Origin: Candidatus Zixiibacteriota bacterium
GTDB lineage: Bacteria > Zixibacteria > MSB-5A5 > CAIYYT01
Direction: 5' to 3'
NCBI GenBank assembly: GCA_026397575.1
Contig: JAPLUP010000188.1
Span: forward strand, 1-6,227
Length of the DNA stretch: 6,227 nucleotides
Part shown: positions 1-6,227 of the stretch, piece by piece
How positions within the stretch are numbered: the stretch's first letter is position 1
How the letters are laid out: each line of letters opens with the position of its first letter
Program-made: the position numbers and the translations under genes
The notes under the pieces: generated by a model
Told to the model about the DNA's origin: nothing
Seen by the model: only the letters and a program-made list of their open reading frames with translations
The model's database searches: none

Positions 1-19
1 AGAGGGGATTAAGGGGTGT

Positions 20-59
20 GTCATTCCCCTCAGGATTGTCATTCCAGCGAAAGCTGGAA
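20..59. repeat. GTCATTCC-type palindromic repeat unit
   Basis: The octamer GTCATTCC occurs twice, at 20-27 and 38-45. The second copy runs into a perfect hairpin, TTCCAGC (42-48), GAAA loop (49-52), GCTGGAA (53-59): seven base pairs closed by a GNRA-type tetraloop. This closely resembles the dispersed intergenic palindromes of the form GTCATTCC-CGCGAAAGCG-GGAATCC found in many bacterial genomes, which are REP-like and non-coding. A further weak stem pairs AGGGG (12-16) with CCCCT (26-30). Assigning it to a dispersed family is inference, because only one full unit is visible here. No T-tract follows the hairpin on either strand, so it does not look like a terminator. Confidence 0.55.
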
Positions 60-294
60 ACCAGGGTTAAAACATCGGCGCGAAACGAATATCAAAACAC
101 GATCGGGAACCCAAGGTCAAACAGGCCAACCATCCGCCTGCGGGAGCTGACGGCTTAGGCCCGCTTGTTCTTTGACATTGTGAATATCTGCTAAACAACA
201 AACACCATAGCTCTGCCTTGGACAGACATGGACATCTGTTTCCATGGGACATGTCGCTGGTCGGTTTTGTGAGTTATTGTTGGAGGCGCCCTGT
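60..294. other. Intergenic region without a convincing gene
   Basis: Short open frames cross this stretch on both strands, but none has a ribosome binding site, a recognisable protein sequence or a plausible length. The longest leftward one runs into the end of the VWA gene in another frame. The stretch contains a boxA-like string at 166-177. It also has overlapping small inverted repeats at 222-255: ACAGA/TCTGT (222-226/235-239), CATGGA/TCCATG (227-232/241-246) and GACATG/CATGTC (225-230/250-255). The last three are mutually exclusive in part and have no assigned role. Any gene to the left of the window lies outside it. Confidence 0.6.
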
Positions 295-333
295 AAAACA
301 AACAGGGGCGTCCGCCGTTGACGAACGCCCCTG
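295..333 (-). terminator. Rho-independent terminator of the VWA gene
   Basis: CAGGGGCGT (303-311) and ACGCCCCTG (325-333) form a perfect 9-bp GC-rich stem around a 13-base loop. Read on the minus strand, the hairpin is followed immediately by TTTGTTTT (302-295), a U-tract. It begins 24 bases after the TAA stop of the leftward VWA gene (358-360). On the plus strand nothing U-rich follows, so it works for leftward transcription only. A third segment, CGCCCTGT (287-294), can also pair with 302-310 if one base is bulged, giving an alternative fold that traps the U-tract in its loop. Confidence 0.85.
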
Positions 334-357
334 CCATTCGGATGAAAGGCTCTTCTG

Positions 358-2367
358 TTACTCGGTTTCCATTCCGAGTGGACCCTGCCCGTCCTCATTG
401 GCTTTCATCATTCTGTCTGCTTTCGCGACCAGATCCATCAGCTCGATCACTTGATCGTCGCACCGTTCACGTTCGACTTGCCCGACAACGCGCAGCACGT
501 CACTCAAATGGCCATCCTGCGCCCAGTAACTCTTGCGCAGGATTTCGGCAAACTCCGCTGCTGCCGCTGCCAGGCGCAAGTCACTCGATGCCGACTCGAA
601 CCAGCGAGAGAAGCAGCTTTGATCGATTGGTTCGGCGACTTCATTGACAGCAAGAGTCGTCGGATCTTTGTAGCGGACATAGACCGTACCAAGATCACCT
701 CTGGCCTCGTCTTTCAGTTTGATCTCATAGAGTGCTGTGACCGTATGACCGGAGCCGATCTCGCCGCCGTCTTCCTTGTCATCGCGAAACTTGTTATCGG
801 CGACATCGCGGTTTTCATAGCCGAGTAACCGATAACAGTCGACAGTGTTGGGATTGAAATCGACCTGAATCTTGACGTCCCGCGCAATCACCTGCAACGT
901 GCCGGTCAGGTTTTCCACGAAAATGCGTCTGGCCTCTTCCCAATTGTCAACGTAAGCATAGTGCCCGTTTCCCTTATCCCCCAGCTTCTCGAGCAGTACG
1001 TCGTTGTAGTTATTCATTCCAAATCCGATTGCCGACAGTGTGATGCCACGATCCGCATACTGCTTGATCTCCTTCAGAATATCTTCAGCGGCGGTTTGCC
1101 CTTCATTGGCGACGCCATCGGTGCAGAGGATGATCCGGTTGATTTTGTTTCGGTCAAAGCAGCGGTTTGCCATCTGGTAGCCGAGGCGCAAACCCCCTTC
1201 AGCCCAAGTCGACCCACTTGCATTGAGGTCGTCGATCGCCCTGATAATTCGCTCTCGGTCGCGGATGGAAGTTGGTGGCAGAACCTCGTAGGCATCGGTG
1301 CGATAGGCCACAATGCCGACCCGGTCACGGTCAGTCAGGTTGTCGACGAGCATGTGCAGCGCCTTCTTGACCGCGCTCAGACGGTTTTCCATATTCATTG
1401 ATCCCGACACGTCGATCACGAATACGAGATTGGCATCCTGACGCCGGCATTCATCTATCTTCTTGCCGACGATACCGATCTTGAGCAGTTGATACTTGCT
1501 GCCGAACTTGGAGGGGGCGCCTTCCAGACAGACCCGAAATGCGCGCTCCTGCGGATGCCGGTATTCATACTTGAAATTATTGACGAATTCTTCCACCCGC
1601 ACCGCCTCGTCCGGTGGCAGCGAACCGCGTGTCAGGTACGAGCGCGTCATCGAGTAGGACGCGTTGTCGGCGTCGATGGCGAAGGTTGACAGATGGTCAT
1701 CGTCGGTAGAGACGAACGGATTTACGCCGTAGTGTTTGAAAAACGTGGCGTCGTACTGCTGGCCGTTGGGAGGGACGCTACCGCCAGTTGACATTGGGGT
1801 GCCAAAACAGGATGGCTTTGGTTTGGGTAGTGGCTGAACCCGGTTGAAGGCCTGGTTACTGCGACCATCGCGCACATGGATTTGTCCGCAATTTGACTGG
1901 ACACCGGCTTGAGCCTGTTGCAGCTCCTGCACTGTAGTAACCCTCTGGTCCTGCACTTCTGACAGCTTTGATAGGTCTCTTTCCGTATGTACTATCTGCG
2001 GCTTATCGCAGGCAATTGTTGTGGGAACAAGCTGAAAGTCCTGTTGAGTGGTGTTGCCCGCGGTCACCGACAGCGCCGCAATTTCTTGAGGGACATAACC
2101 AACCACCGAAGCCTTGAGGGTGTAGCTTCCGGGAACAACGTTCTTGATGGTATACTTGCCATCGGTGTTGGTCATGCTTCCCATCGTGGTCCCCACAACT
2201 TGCAGGGAAGCCCTAGCCAGTGGATTACCGGTCGAAGCGTCTGCGACCCTGCCGGAGATTGCGCCAAGCGGTTTGCTTTCCAGAGGTTCGGAATGTCTGA
2301 TGCTGACTGTCAGCATCGCCAATGCGGCCACCGCCAGCACGATTCCAGTGATGATTGTTCTTTTCAT
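358..2367 (-). CDS. YfbK-family VWA protein with CarboxypepD_reg-like N-terminus
   Basis: This 669-residue protein is probably membrane-anchored or exported. Residues 2-22 are a basic start (KR) followed by a hydrophobic stretch, with no lipobox cysteine. Residues about 36-115 form a carboxypeptidase-regulatory-like beta-sandwich, with GRVADASTGNPL and later DGKYTIKNVVPGSYTL. Residues about 133-172 resemble the entry to a TonB-receptor plug (VQELQQAQAGV, GQIHVRDGRSNQ). From about 205 the protein follows the YfbK family: a vWF_A N-terminal region (205-270, including STFAIDADNASYS), a VWA domain (about 312-480) and a DUF3520-type C-terminus (about 490-660). The MIDAS metal site is complete: D319, S321, S323, T387, D417. 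VWA domains bind protein partners through a divalent metal; the specific role of this family is not established. The start is supported by AGGAGG six bases upstream. The gene is divergent from murA, is transcribed alone within the window and ends at its own terminator. Confidence 0.85.
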   Translation of the reverse strand: MKRTIITGIVLAVAALAMLTVSIRHSEPLESKPLGAISGRVADASTGNPLARASLQVVGTTMGSMTNTDGKYTIKNVVPGSYTLKASVVGYVPQEIAALSVTAGNTTQQDFQLVPTTIACDKPQIVHTERDLSKLSEVQDQRVTTVQELQQAQAGVQSNCGQIHVRDGRSNQAFNRVQPLPKPKPSCFGTPMSTGGSVPPNGQQYDATFFKHYGVNPFVSTDDDHLSTFAIDADNASYSMTRSYLTRGSLPPDEAVRVEEFVNNFKYEYRHPQERAFRVCLEGAPSKFGSKYQLLKIGIVGKKIDECRRQDANLVFVIDVSGSMNMENRLSAVKKALHMLVDNLTDRDRVGIVAYRTDAYEVLPPTSIRDRERIIRAIDDLNASGSTWAEGGLRLGYQMANRCFDRNKINRIILCTDGVANEGQTAAEDILKEIKQYADRGITLSAIGFGMNNYNDVLLEKLGDKGNGHYAYVDNWEEARRIFVENLTGTLQVIARDVKIQVDFNPNTVDCYRLLGYENRDVADNKFRDDKEDGGEIGSGHTVTALYEIKLKDEARGDLGTVYVRYKDPTTLAVNEVAEPIDQSCFSRWFESASSDLRLAAAAAEFAEILRKSYWAQDGHLSDVLRVVGQVERERCDDQVIELMDLVAKADRMMKANEDGQGPLGMETE

Positions 2368-2373
2368 TTTCTT

Positions 2374-2379
2374 CCTCCT
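2374..2379 (-). promoter_or_regulatory. Strong Shine-Dalgarno of the VWA gene
   Basis: The minus strand reads AGGAGG here, a perfect Shine-Dalgarno core, six bases before the ATG at 2367-2365. It fixes the start codon, and that start gives a signal-peptide-like N-terminus (MKRTIITGIV). It is far stronger than the sites before murA and the downstream gene, which suggests efficient translation of the VWA protein. Confidence 0.85.
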
Positions 2380-2421
2380 GTCTTAAGGTTGCTTTTGTCT
2401 TCGTCCTCAATACAGGCGCCT

Positions 2422-2449
2422 TGCCGGTTTATTCCCGCTGAATCCGGCA
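2422..2449. repeat. Bulged inverted repeat upstream of the VWA gene
   Basis: TGCCGG (2422-2427) pairs with CCGGCA (2444-2449), and inside it ATTC (2431-2434) pairs with GAAT (2440-2443). The result is about ten base pairs with a TTT bulge (2428-2430) and a five-base CCGCT loop. A second small palindrome, TTTGC-CC-GCAAA, lies next to it at 2457-2468. On the minus strand GTCATTC follows the left-hand CCCC at 2480-2470, echoing the GTCATTCC unit near the left end of the window. The stretch could be another dispersed intergenic repeat or part of the VWA gene's 5' leader. It sits about 55-80 bases before that gene's start. Confidence 0.45.
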
Positions 2450-2532
2450 TTTCACTTTTGCCCGCAAAGAATGACGGGGAAAACGTTGGAAACGCTCAGG
2501 TTAGCAATCCCGCAAGTCCATGAATAGCACCG

Positions 2533-2560
2533 TTGTCTAACAGTTTTGTCAGGTTAGATT
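2533..2560 (+). promoter_or_regulatory. Candidate murA promoter overlapped by a dyad
   Basis: A possible sigma-70-type pair is TTGTCT (2533-2538, four of six to TTGACA) and TAGATT (2555-2560, four of six to TATAAT) with a 16-base spacer. A perfect inverted repeat, TCTAAC (2536-2541) and GTTAGA (2553-2558) with 11 bases between, covers the same span and has the shape of a repressor operator. If the promoter is real, transcription would start near 2567, leaving a leader of about 65 bases. Both elements are weak by consensus, so the promoter is tentative while the dyad itself is directly visible. Confidence 0.3.
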
Positions 2561-2567
2561 GCACCAA

Positions 2568-2585
2568 AACGTGGGCGGCCACGTT
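2568..2585. repeat. Perfect hairpin in the murA leader
   Basis: AACGTGG (2568-2574) and CCACGTT (2579-2585) form a perfect 7-bp stem with a GCGG loop, 47 bases before the murA start codon. No U-tract follows, so it is not a Rho-independent terminator. It falls where the 5' end of the mRNA would lie if the upstream candidate promoter is used. It could therefore be a 5' stabilising hairpin, or a DNA-level operator. The function is inferred; the symmetry is seen. Confidence 0.5.
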
Positions 2586-2632
2586 AAGAACTATGTGGAA
2601 CCGGAACTCAGAAACAAAGGTTAAATAGGCAG

Positions 2633-3892
2633 ATGGACAAGTACATTATCGACGGCGGCAGGCCACTTTATGGTAAAGTAAAGGCCATGCGCTCCAAAAA
2701 CGCCACTCTTCCGATTCTGGCGGCAGCGCTTCTGGCTGATTCCGGGGTCACTACCTTGAGTGATGTTCCCGATCTGCGCGATATCGATATCATGCTTCAG
2801 GTACTGCGAGAGTTGGGCGCCAAGGTCGAATGGGACAGGCAGACCAAGACAGTCAAGATCGAAGCGGCAGCACTTGACAAAGACGAAGCACCATACGACT
2901 TGGTTCGCAAGATGCGGGCGTCATTTCTTGTGTTAGGGGCGTTGATCGGACGGCTTCACCGTGCGCGTGTCTCGTTGCCGGGGGGCTGTTCATTGGGCCA
3001 AAGGCCGGTCAATCTGCATCTCAAAGGCTTTGCGCAATTGGGTGTCGAAATAGCGGAAGAGGCAGGGTATGTCATTGCCCATGGAGCCGTCAAGGGTGGC
3101 ACGATCTACTTCGATCGTCCTTCCCACACGGGTACCGAGAACATCATGATCGGCGCGGCACTTTCCTCCGGCGTAACGCGTGTGGTCAATGCGGCCTGCG
3201 ATCCGGAAGTTGTCGATCTGGCGAATTTCCTCAACCAGATGGGGGCCGATATCGCCGGAGCCGGCACAACCGATATAACGATTCACGGCGTGAACAGACT
3301 TAAGCCCATCAACTACCGCCCGATGGCTGACCGCCTGGAGGTTGGTACGCTGTTGTGTATGGCTGCCGGTACTGGTGGCAAACTTGAAGTTGAAGATGGC
3401 GTAGCTGATGACTTGGAAGTGCCACTGCTTAAGCTGCGGGAAATGGGCTGTGAAGTCACCGCCGGATCCAAATCCATTACCATTGCTTCCGACGGCAAGC
3501 TGCGCGCCAACGATTTTGTTACCTACCCGTTTCCCGGTTTTCCAACCGATCTTCAGCCCTGTTTCGTCGCACTGGCGACAAGGGCACAGGGAATTTCTCA
3601 CTTGCGCGAGACTGTTTTTGACGATCGCTTCAGCCACTGCATGGAACTGATTCGCCTCGGCGCCAGAATAACCATTACCGGCGATGTGGCCACTATTGAG
3701 GGTGTACCGTCGCTAACCGGTACGATGGTCATGGCATCTGATATCCGCGCTGGCGCCGGTCTGGTAGCTGCCTGTTTGGCGGCTTCAGGGAGAAGCGAAG
3801 TCAGACGAATATATCATGTGGAGCGCGGTTACGACAATTTGGAGATGAAGCTTCAAGCTGTCGGTGCTGCGATCGAAAAAGTACCGGAATAA
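2633..3892 (+). CDS. murA: UDP-N-acetylglucosamine 1-carboxyvinyltransferase MurA
   Basis: MurA transfers enolpyruvate from phosphoenolpyruvate to UDP-GlcNAc in the cytoplasm, the first committed step of peptidoglycan synthesis. The 419-residue length is normal and the protein matches the family end to end. Conserved residues, numbered here: K22-N23 (substrate binding), C119 in SLPGGCSLGQRP (the PEP-reacting cysteine, E. coli C115), R124, D306 in FPTDLQ (E. coli D305), D370 and R398 in the ERGY motif near the C-terminus. The cysteine, not aspartate, predicts fosfomycin sensitivity. The usual SG[AS]KN entry motif is changed to MRSKN, so S19 and G20 (E. coli numbering) become Met and Arg. The start gives the family-typical MDK N-terminus, although only a weak AAAGG (2616-2620) lies upstream, 12 bases away. 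The next rightward gene follows within 26 bases, suggesting an operon. A murZ-type paralogue designation cannot be excluded. Confidence 0.96.
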   Translation: MDKYIIDGGRPLYGKVKAMRSKNATLPILAAALLADSGVTTLSDVPDLRDIDIMLQVLRELGAKVEWDRQTKTVKIEAAALDKDEAPYDLVRKMRASFLVLGALIGRLHRARVSLPGGCSLGQRPVNLHLKGFAQLGVEIAEEAGYVIAHGAVKGGTIYFDRPSHTGTENIMIGAALSSGVTRVVNAACDPEVVDLANFLNQMGADIAGAGTTDITIHGVNRLKPINYRPMADRLEVGTLLCMAAGTGGKLEVEDGVADDLEVPLLKLREMGCEVTAGSKSITIASDGKLRANDFVTYPFPGFPTDLQPCFVALATRAQGISHLRETVFDDRFSHCMELIRLGARITITGDVATIEGVPSLTGTMVMASDIRAGAGLVAACLAASGRSEVRRIYHVERGYDNLEMKLQAVGAAIEKVPE

Positions 3893-3918
3893 AACCTATT
3901 CGAATGAGTATATACAGT

Positions 3919-6227
3919 ATGAAACGACTTAGCATGTTTCTCGGTCTCGCGTTCTTGTTCTTGACCACGGCGCTTCATGCCCAGGAAGAATCCTTCGGCA
4001 AGAACAAGGTGCAGTACAAGAATTTTGACTGGCACTACATCCAGACCCCCAACTTTGATCTTTATTACTATGAAGGCGAATACGACCTCGCCAAATTCGC
4101 AGTGGCCGAACTGGAGTCGGCCTATGTCTATGTTTCAGAGCAACTCGACTACAAGCTGCGAAGTCGCGTCCCGGTTCTGGTATACAATTCGCCCAACGAA
4201 TTCCAGCAGACCAACGTCATCCCGGATTTGCTTCCCGAGGCGGTTGGCGGTTTTACCGAGTCGTTCAAGAACCGTGTGGTTGTGCCGTTCGATGGTTCCT
4301 ATGAGGATTTCCGGCATGTCCTCCATCATGAACTAACACACGCCGTAATCTACGACATGATCTATGGCAACTTTTTCGGTTCGTTGGCAACGCGGCAGTA
4401 TCTCTTCCGCCTGCCGCTCTGGTATGCAGAGGGATTCGCGGAGTATTCCTCGCGGCATGGCTGGGATTACTTCGCCGACATGGTCCTGCGTGATGCAACC
4501 ATTCACAGCTACCTTGCCCCCTTGGAGTGGGTTGGCGGTTTTCTTGCCTACAAGGAAGGACAGGCGGCGCTCAAGTTCCTCGCAGAAGCATACGGACCAG
4601 AGCGCATCCCTGACATAATCAATCGGGGCAAACGCTCCCTTTCAATGTCACGGGCGATGAAGTCGTCAATCGGACTTACCGAAGACGAGTTCTTCGAGAA
4701 ATTCAGTAAGTACCTGAAGAAGGTCTACTGGCCCGAAATCGCAACCCGATCGGAACCGGCCGACATCGGCAAACGGTTGACGAACCATGAGAAAGACCAT
4801 TCCAATTTCAACGAAAAGCCGGCCTTCTCGCCGCAAGGTGACAAGATAGCCATCTTCTCTGATCGCAAGGACTACACTGAGATCTACTTGGTCAGCGCCA
4901 TAGATGGCAAGGTCCTTGACCGGCTCGTCAAGGGGGAGCGGTCGGGTGATCTGGAGTCGCTGCATTCCTATGTATCGGGAATGAGCTGGTCGCCTGACGG
5001 CAAGAACCTGGTTTTCGTGGCCAAATCGGGCGGCAGCGACGCACTGATAATCTACGACGTCAAGCACAAGAAAATCAGCGACCGCATCCGACAGGGTTTT
5101 GGCTCAGTCATTTCGCCAAGCTGGGGTGCAAGTGGCGAAATTGCCTTTACGGCAGTTAAGAACGGGAAAGCAGATATCTTTCTGGTGGACCCCAAGACCA
5201 AAGACTTGCGGCAGTTGACGGACGATCTGTACGACGACAAGGACGTTTGTTTCTCACCTGACGGTTTGAAGATCGCGTTCGCTTCCGATCGACCGATAGG
5301 CAGCGACAAAGCGGGCAACTTCAAGTACGGTACTTACAACATCTTCATACTCAACGTTGCAACCGGGACGATTGACACAGTGACTCATGAGAATGGTGTC
5401 TGTCGGTATCCGACCTGGGCGCCCGACGGTCACAAACTCTGCTACGTCTCCAATCTTAATGGTATCGACAATCTTTACATCAAGGAGTTCGACAACGGTG
5501 GCGAATCGTTTGCAGTCACTAATGTTCTGACCGGGATCACTTCGCCGTCATGGTCGCCCCAAGGCGATCAGATTGCCTTCTCCGCGTTCTTCAAGGGTGG
5601 ATATGACGTCTACCTGATGAAGGAAATCAAGCCGGTGACGGCGAACGGCGCACCGCTGGCACTGACGAAATTCGCGGCAGGGGAAATGACGGCTGAACTG
5701 GCGAAAGTCGAAGCGCCGGTGGAATCGTCCGACTCCACTTTGAACGAAAAGGGCAAGTTAGAAGTGCCGCATAGCGGGGAGGACTACCCGGACTACGTGT
5801 TTACCCCGCCGTCGCCGGACGCTTCACACGGCCCGCTGGAAGCCCCGGACACGACTCATGTCGCCGCCAAGGTGCTTGAGGAAGACGGACGGGATACGCT
5901 ATATACCAAGTTGCCATCCGGCGAATACAAAATCAAGAAATACCGAGCCAAGTTTTCGCCTGACTATGTTTCCGGTGGTGTCTCCTATGATCCATTCTAT
6001 GGTTTGCGTGGACAGTCGTTTGTCGTGCTGAGTGATTTCCTCGGCAACCATCAGTTCTTTATCTCCACCGATCTCGTCAATTCAATCAGTCAGTCAAACC
6101 TGCAGATCATCTATCTGAACAACACTCATCGCGTAGACTTCGGCGTCTGCATTTTCCACAATAAGAACTACTTCATCGATCCGACCGACCGACTGTTCTC
6201 CGACCGAACCTACGGCGCACTGGCAAT
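3919..6227 (+). CDS. Exported HExxH peptidase / PD40 propeller / beta-barrel protein (partial)
   Basis: The frame stays open for 769 codons to the window edge, so the C-terminus is missing. Residues 1-21 are a clear Sec signal peptide with an LHA|QE cleavage site. Residues about 30-270 resemble the peptidase MA-like gluzincin family. The zinc motif HELTH is at 137-141, and the probable third ligand is E171 in LPLWYAEGFAEY, comparable to the WxxEGxA motif of M1-type enzymes. About six TolB/PD40 propeller blades follow (about 298-575), marked by FSPQGDKIAIFS, WSPDGKNLVF, FSPDGLKIAFASDR, WAPDGHKLCYVS and WSPQGDQIAFS. An acidic, proline-containing linker spans about 590-660. From about 675 the sequence (DPFYGLRGQSFVVLSDFLGNHQFF, then alternating strands) looks like the start of an outer-membrane barrel. 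I infer a periplasmic or outer-membrane envelope protease or assembly factor; its substrate is unknown. An in-frame ATG at 3904 is an alternative start. Neither has a good ribosome binding site; 3919 is preferred because it puts KR directly before the hydrophobic core. Confidence 0.85.
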   Translation, partial: MKRLSMFLGLAFLFLTTALHAQEESFGKNKVQYKNFDWHYIQTPNFDLYYYEGEYDLAKFAVAELESAYVYVSEQLDYKLRSRVPVLVYNSPNEFQQTNVIPDLLPEAVGGFTESFKNRVVVPFDGSYEDFRHVLHHELTHAVIYDMIYGNFFGSLATRQYLFRLPLWYAEGFAEYSSRHGWDYFADMVLRDATIHSYLAPLEWVGGFLAYKEGQAALKFLAEAYGPERIPDIINRGKRSLSMSRAMKSSIGLTEDEFFEKFSKYLKKVYWPEIATRSEPADIGKRLTNHEKDHSNFNEKPAFSPQGDKIAIFSDRKDYTEIYLVSAIDGKVLDRLVKGERSGDLESLHSYVSGMSWSPDGKNLVFVAKSGGSDALIIYDVKHKKISDRIRQGFGSVISPSWGASGEIAFTAVKNGKADIFLVDPKTKDLRQLTDDLYDDKDVCFSPDGLKIAFASDRPIGSDKAGNFKYGTYNIFILNVATGTIDTVTHENGVCRYPTWAPDGHKLCYVSNLNGIDNLYIKEFDNGGESFAVTNVLTGITSPSWSPQGDQIAFSAFFKGGYDVYLMKEIKPVTANGAPLALTKFAAGEMTAELAKVEAPVESSDSTLNEKGKLEVPHSGEDYPDYVFTPPSPDASHGPLEAPDTTHVAAKVLEEDGRDTLYTKLPSGEYKIKKYRAKFSPDYVSGGVSYDPFYGLRGQSFVVLSDFLGNHQFFISTDLVNSISQSNLQIIYLNNTHRVDFGVCIFHNKNYFIDPTDRLFSDRTYGALA

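Noticed and set aside
172..200. TTGACA as the -35 box of a rightward promoter
   Set aside because: At 16-18 bases downstream there is no TATAAT-like hexamer, and no rightward gene follows before the convergent VWA gene end.
117..398. A 93-codon leftward open frame overlapping the terminator and the end of the VWA gene
   Set aside because: It runs through the terminator hairpin, overlaps the VWA gene in another frame, has no Shine-Dalgarno and its composition is not protein-like.
961..1401. A 146-codon plus-strand open frame within the VWA gene
   Set aside because: It is antisense to the conserved VWA domain, including the MIDAS region, and the protein has no recognisable features.
2304..2367. 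Lipoprotein signal peptide on the VWA protein
   Set aside because: There is no cysteine in the first 100 residues, so no lipobox; the N-terminus is better read as a signal peptide or signal anchor.
2990..3637. A 215-codon open frame on the minus strand inside murA
   Set aside because: It lies wholly opposite a well-conserved murA, has no ribosome binding site and its translation resembles no protein family; it is an antisense shadow.
1..6227. CRISPR array, tRNA, transposase or phage/defence genes
   Set aside because: No regularly spaced direct repeats, no cloverleaf-like segment and no protein of those families was seen on either strand.

Overview
This window reads as chromosomal DNA of a Gram-negative (diderm) bacterium. 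It holds two complete genes, one gene cut off by the right edge, and two intergenic regions with palindromes. The organism cannot be named from the sequence. A surface-type protein built as carboxypeptidase-regulatory-like domain + TonB-plug-like stretch + VWA, next to an exported protein built as metallopeptidase + beta-propeller + apparent outer-membrane barrel, suggests the FCB group or an adjacent candidate phylum. A Zixibacteria-like lineage is my best guess, held with low to moderate confidence and based on remembered protein architectures.

Layout, left to right. Positions 1-294 hold no convincing gene. They contain a GTCATTCC-type palindromic repeat unit (20-59) and a boxA-like motif (166-177). 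A Rho-independent terminator (295-333) closes the leftward gene at 358-2367, which encodes a 669-residue YfbK-family VWA protein with an intact MIDAS metal site and a strong Shine-Dalgarno sequence. A divergent intergenic region (2368-2632) has a bulged hairpin on the VWA side. On the murA side it has a TCTAAC/GTTAGA dyad overlapping a candidate promoter, then a perfect 7-bp hairpin. Rightward, murA (2633-3892, 419 residues) encodes the first committed enzyme of peptidoglycan synthesis, with its catalytic cysteine present. After a gap of 11-26 bases a second rightward gene (from 3919, or 3904) runs off the window. It has a Sec signal peptide, a HELTH zinc-peptidase domain, about six TolB/PD40 propeller blades, an acidic proline-containing linker and the start of a probable outer-membrane beta-barrel.

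All three genes concern the cell envelope. murA and the metallopeptidase-propeller-barrel gene are probably co-transcribed. The VWA gene is transcribed divergently and may simply be a neighbour. I see no CRISPR array, tRNA, transposase, phage gene or recognisable defence system. The most unusual items are the two multidomain envelope proteins and the regulatory-looking palindromes upstream of murA.
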